64,000 bases of DNA. It comes from Paenibacillus anaericanus. GTDB taxonomy: Bacteria; Bacillota; Bacilli; Paenibacillales; Paenibacillaceae. The stretch covers positions 140,149-204,148 of the forward strand of contig NZ_RZNY01000006.1 of the NCBI RefSeq assembly GCF_003994475.1, read 5' to 3'. The stretch's first letter is position 1, and every line of letters starts with the position of its first letter. Position numbers and translations under genes: made by a program. Below are positions 63,011 to 64,000 of the stretch, one piece after another. The notes under the pieces are model-generated. The model was not told where the DNA came from. It worked only from the letters and a program-made list of their open reading frames with translations, and made no database searches.

Positions 63011-64000
63011 TCAAGTACCGATCACGGAAGTAACCGCTTGCTTCCATCCGTTCACATAACATGCTCTCTTCTTATAATCCATAGAAGGATTGAATGTGGA
63101 GTTCTCTGATTGAACAGGAATTTCCGTAAGGGAATCCCAAAAACCGATTGCCAGACCACCCATGTAAATCGATCCCATTGCAGAGAGTTCAGCTACTCCT
63201 GATCGACGAACACACTTCCCAAGAATATCCGTTTGAAATTGCATCAATATATCGTTATCAGTAGCTCCTCCGTCAACACGAAGTTCGCGCAAACTATTGT
63301 CCGAAACTGACTGCAAGAGATCTATGGCATCATTGACTTGATAAGCAATGCTTTCGATCGCTGCCCGAATGATATGGGCCTTACCGGTTCCCCTGTTCAT
63401 CCCTAGTATTGCGGCACGTGCATCTGGGTTCCAATAAGGTGCGCCCAAACCTCCGAAAGCAGGCACAAGATAGACTCCCTCGCTGTCAATAACCTGTTTA
63501 AGAATATTGTCCATTTCTTCATAAGTTGCGAACAATCCCAGATTATCACGAATCCACTTAATACTGTCCCCAGTCGTACGGATAACCGCTTCCAAAGCAT
63601 AGATCACCGTGCCGCCCGCTCCCCAGGCAATGGTAGTAACAAGTCCCTCTCCCCCATTGATCGGCTGCTCCCCTGTATTCATCATGATAGAGGTCCCGGT
63701 CCCATAAGTAGCTTTGGCAGTTCCGGATTCAGCGCATAAATGACCGTAAAGTGCGCCTTGTGAATCTCCGATAATACCCGAAATCGGGATCCTCTCCACA
63801 AATAATTCATGATCTGCTGTATATCCGAACAGGCTATCCGAGGATTTGACTTCTGGCATCAGCGAGAGAGGCACGCCAAACACATCGGCAAGTTCCTCAT
63901 CCCAAGAAAGGTTATGGATATTGTACAAGGAAGTACGGCTGGCGTTGCTGTAGTCCGTTGCGTGAACCTGTCCGCCAGTCAACTTCCAGATGAGCCAGCT
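63011..64000 (-). CDS. Glycerol kinase-like FGGY carbohydrate kinase (5' end outside window)
   Basis: The 329 visible codons are the C-terminal two-thirds of an FGGY kinase, continuing past 64000. WLIWKLTGGQVHATDYSNAS, GDSQGALYGHLCAESGTAKATYGTG, GGLGAPYWNPDARAAILGMNRGT and RVDGGATDNDILMQF closely follow glycerol kinase (GlpK), with the GALYGH segment where GlpK has Q-x-A-L-x-G/D. It could phosphorylate glycerol or a related polyol. It ends near a bidirectional terminator and is not part of the rha operon by orientation. Confidence 0.85.
   Translation of the reverse strand, partial: SWLIWKLTGGQVHATDYSNASRTSLYNIHNLSWDEELADVFGVPLSLMPEVKSSDSLFGYTADHELFVERIPISGIIGDSQGALYGHLCAESGTAKATYGTGTSIMMNTGEQPINGGEGLVTTIAWGAGGTVIYALEAVIRTTGDSIKWIRDNLGLFATYEEMDNILKQVIDSEGVYLVPAFGGLGAPYWNPDARAAILGMNRGTGKAHIIRAAIESIAYQVNDAIDLLQSVSDNSLRELRVDGGATDNDILMQFQTDILGKCVRRSGVAELSAMGSIYMGGLAIGFWDSLTEIPVQSENSTFNPSMDYKKRACYVNGWKQAVTSVIGT

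Noticed and set aside
1..64000. CRISPR array or restriction/defence system
   Set aside because: No regularly spaced repeats, cas genes, methylase/endonuclease pairs or toxin-antitoxin pairs were seen; the only lone regulator-like gene in the phage relic (3198-3428) has no toxin next to it.

Overview
The window looks like a chromosomal segment from a Paenibacillus-type, low-GC, spore-forming Firmicute. This rests on gene content: a YjcZ-type small protein, two Spo0E-like phosphatases, HelD, DUF4349 and NlpC/P60 lipoproteins, strong AGGAGG ribosome binding sites with many TTG/GTG starts, a T-box leader and a yjdF-type leader. No rRNA, tRNA, CRISPR array or intact insertion sequence was seen.

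Region 1-8600 is accessory and partly decayed. It holds a phage holin, an endolysin that has lost its 5' end, and an integrase that has lost its 5' end. The two truncated genes meet head to head near position 965, as expected if a prophage lost its interior by deletion. It also holds a phage-type structural protein, a second complete endolysin, a duplicated pair of small Sm-like proteins with matching terminators, and two unannotated-size Spo0E-like genes.

Region 8600-29000 is mostly core or conserved: gpmA, an HD hydrolase, a TPR protein, rpiA, a DsbA-like thiol protein, MFS transporters, helD, an aromatic acid exporter, an AI-2E-type permease, a T-box controlled chorismate mutase/DAHP synthase, a lactonase and an aldose epimerase. 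A tiny protein that is nearly half methionine (12030-12248) and a possible small RNA (17823-17947) stand out.

Region 29000-34500 is a cello-oligosaccharide module: a LacI-type regulator, a GH94 cellobiose phosphorylase with matching operator palindromes, and a GH5 glycanase without a signal peptide. Region 34600-44950 mixes a chemotaxis transducer, an ABC exporter, an AraC regulator, GNAT enzymes, yjdF with its structured leader, HAD phosphatases and a diguanylate cyclase.

Region 45000-50800 has a PadR-controlled ABC-2 exporter with identical 18-bp palindromes at both promoters, a MarR/DUF2798 divergent pair with paired operators, a decayed phosphatase start, and lrgAB. Region 50900-54750 is a sulfonate uptake operon (ssuA, ssuB, ssuC) led by a TauD dioxygenase gene that is broken by a frameshift. 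Region 55000-64000 carries fructose (fruR-fruK-fruA) and rhamnose (rhaB-rhaA plus a divergent AraC regulator) operons, and ends inside a glycerol-kinase-like gene.
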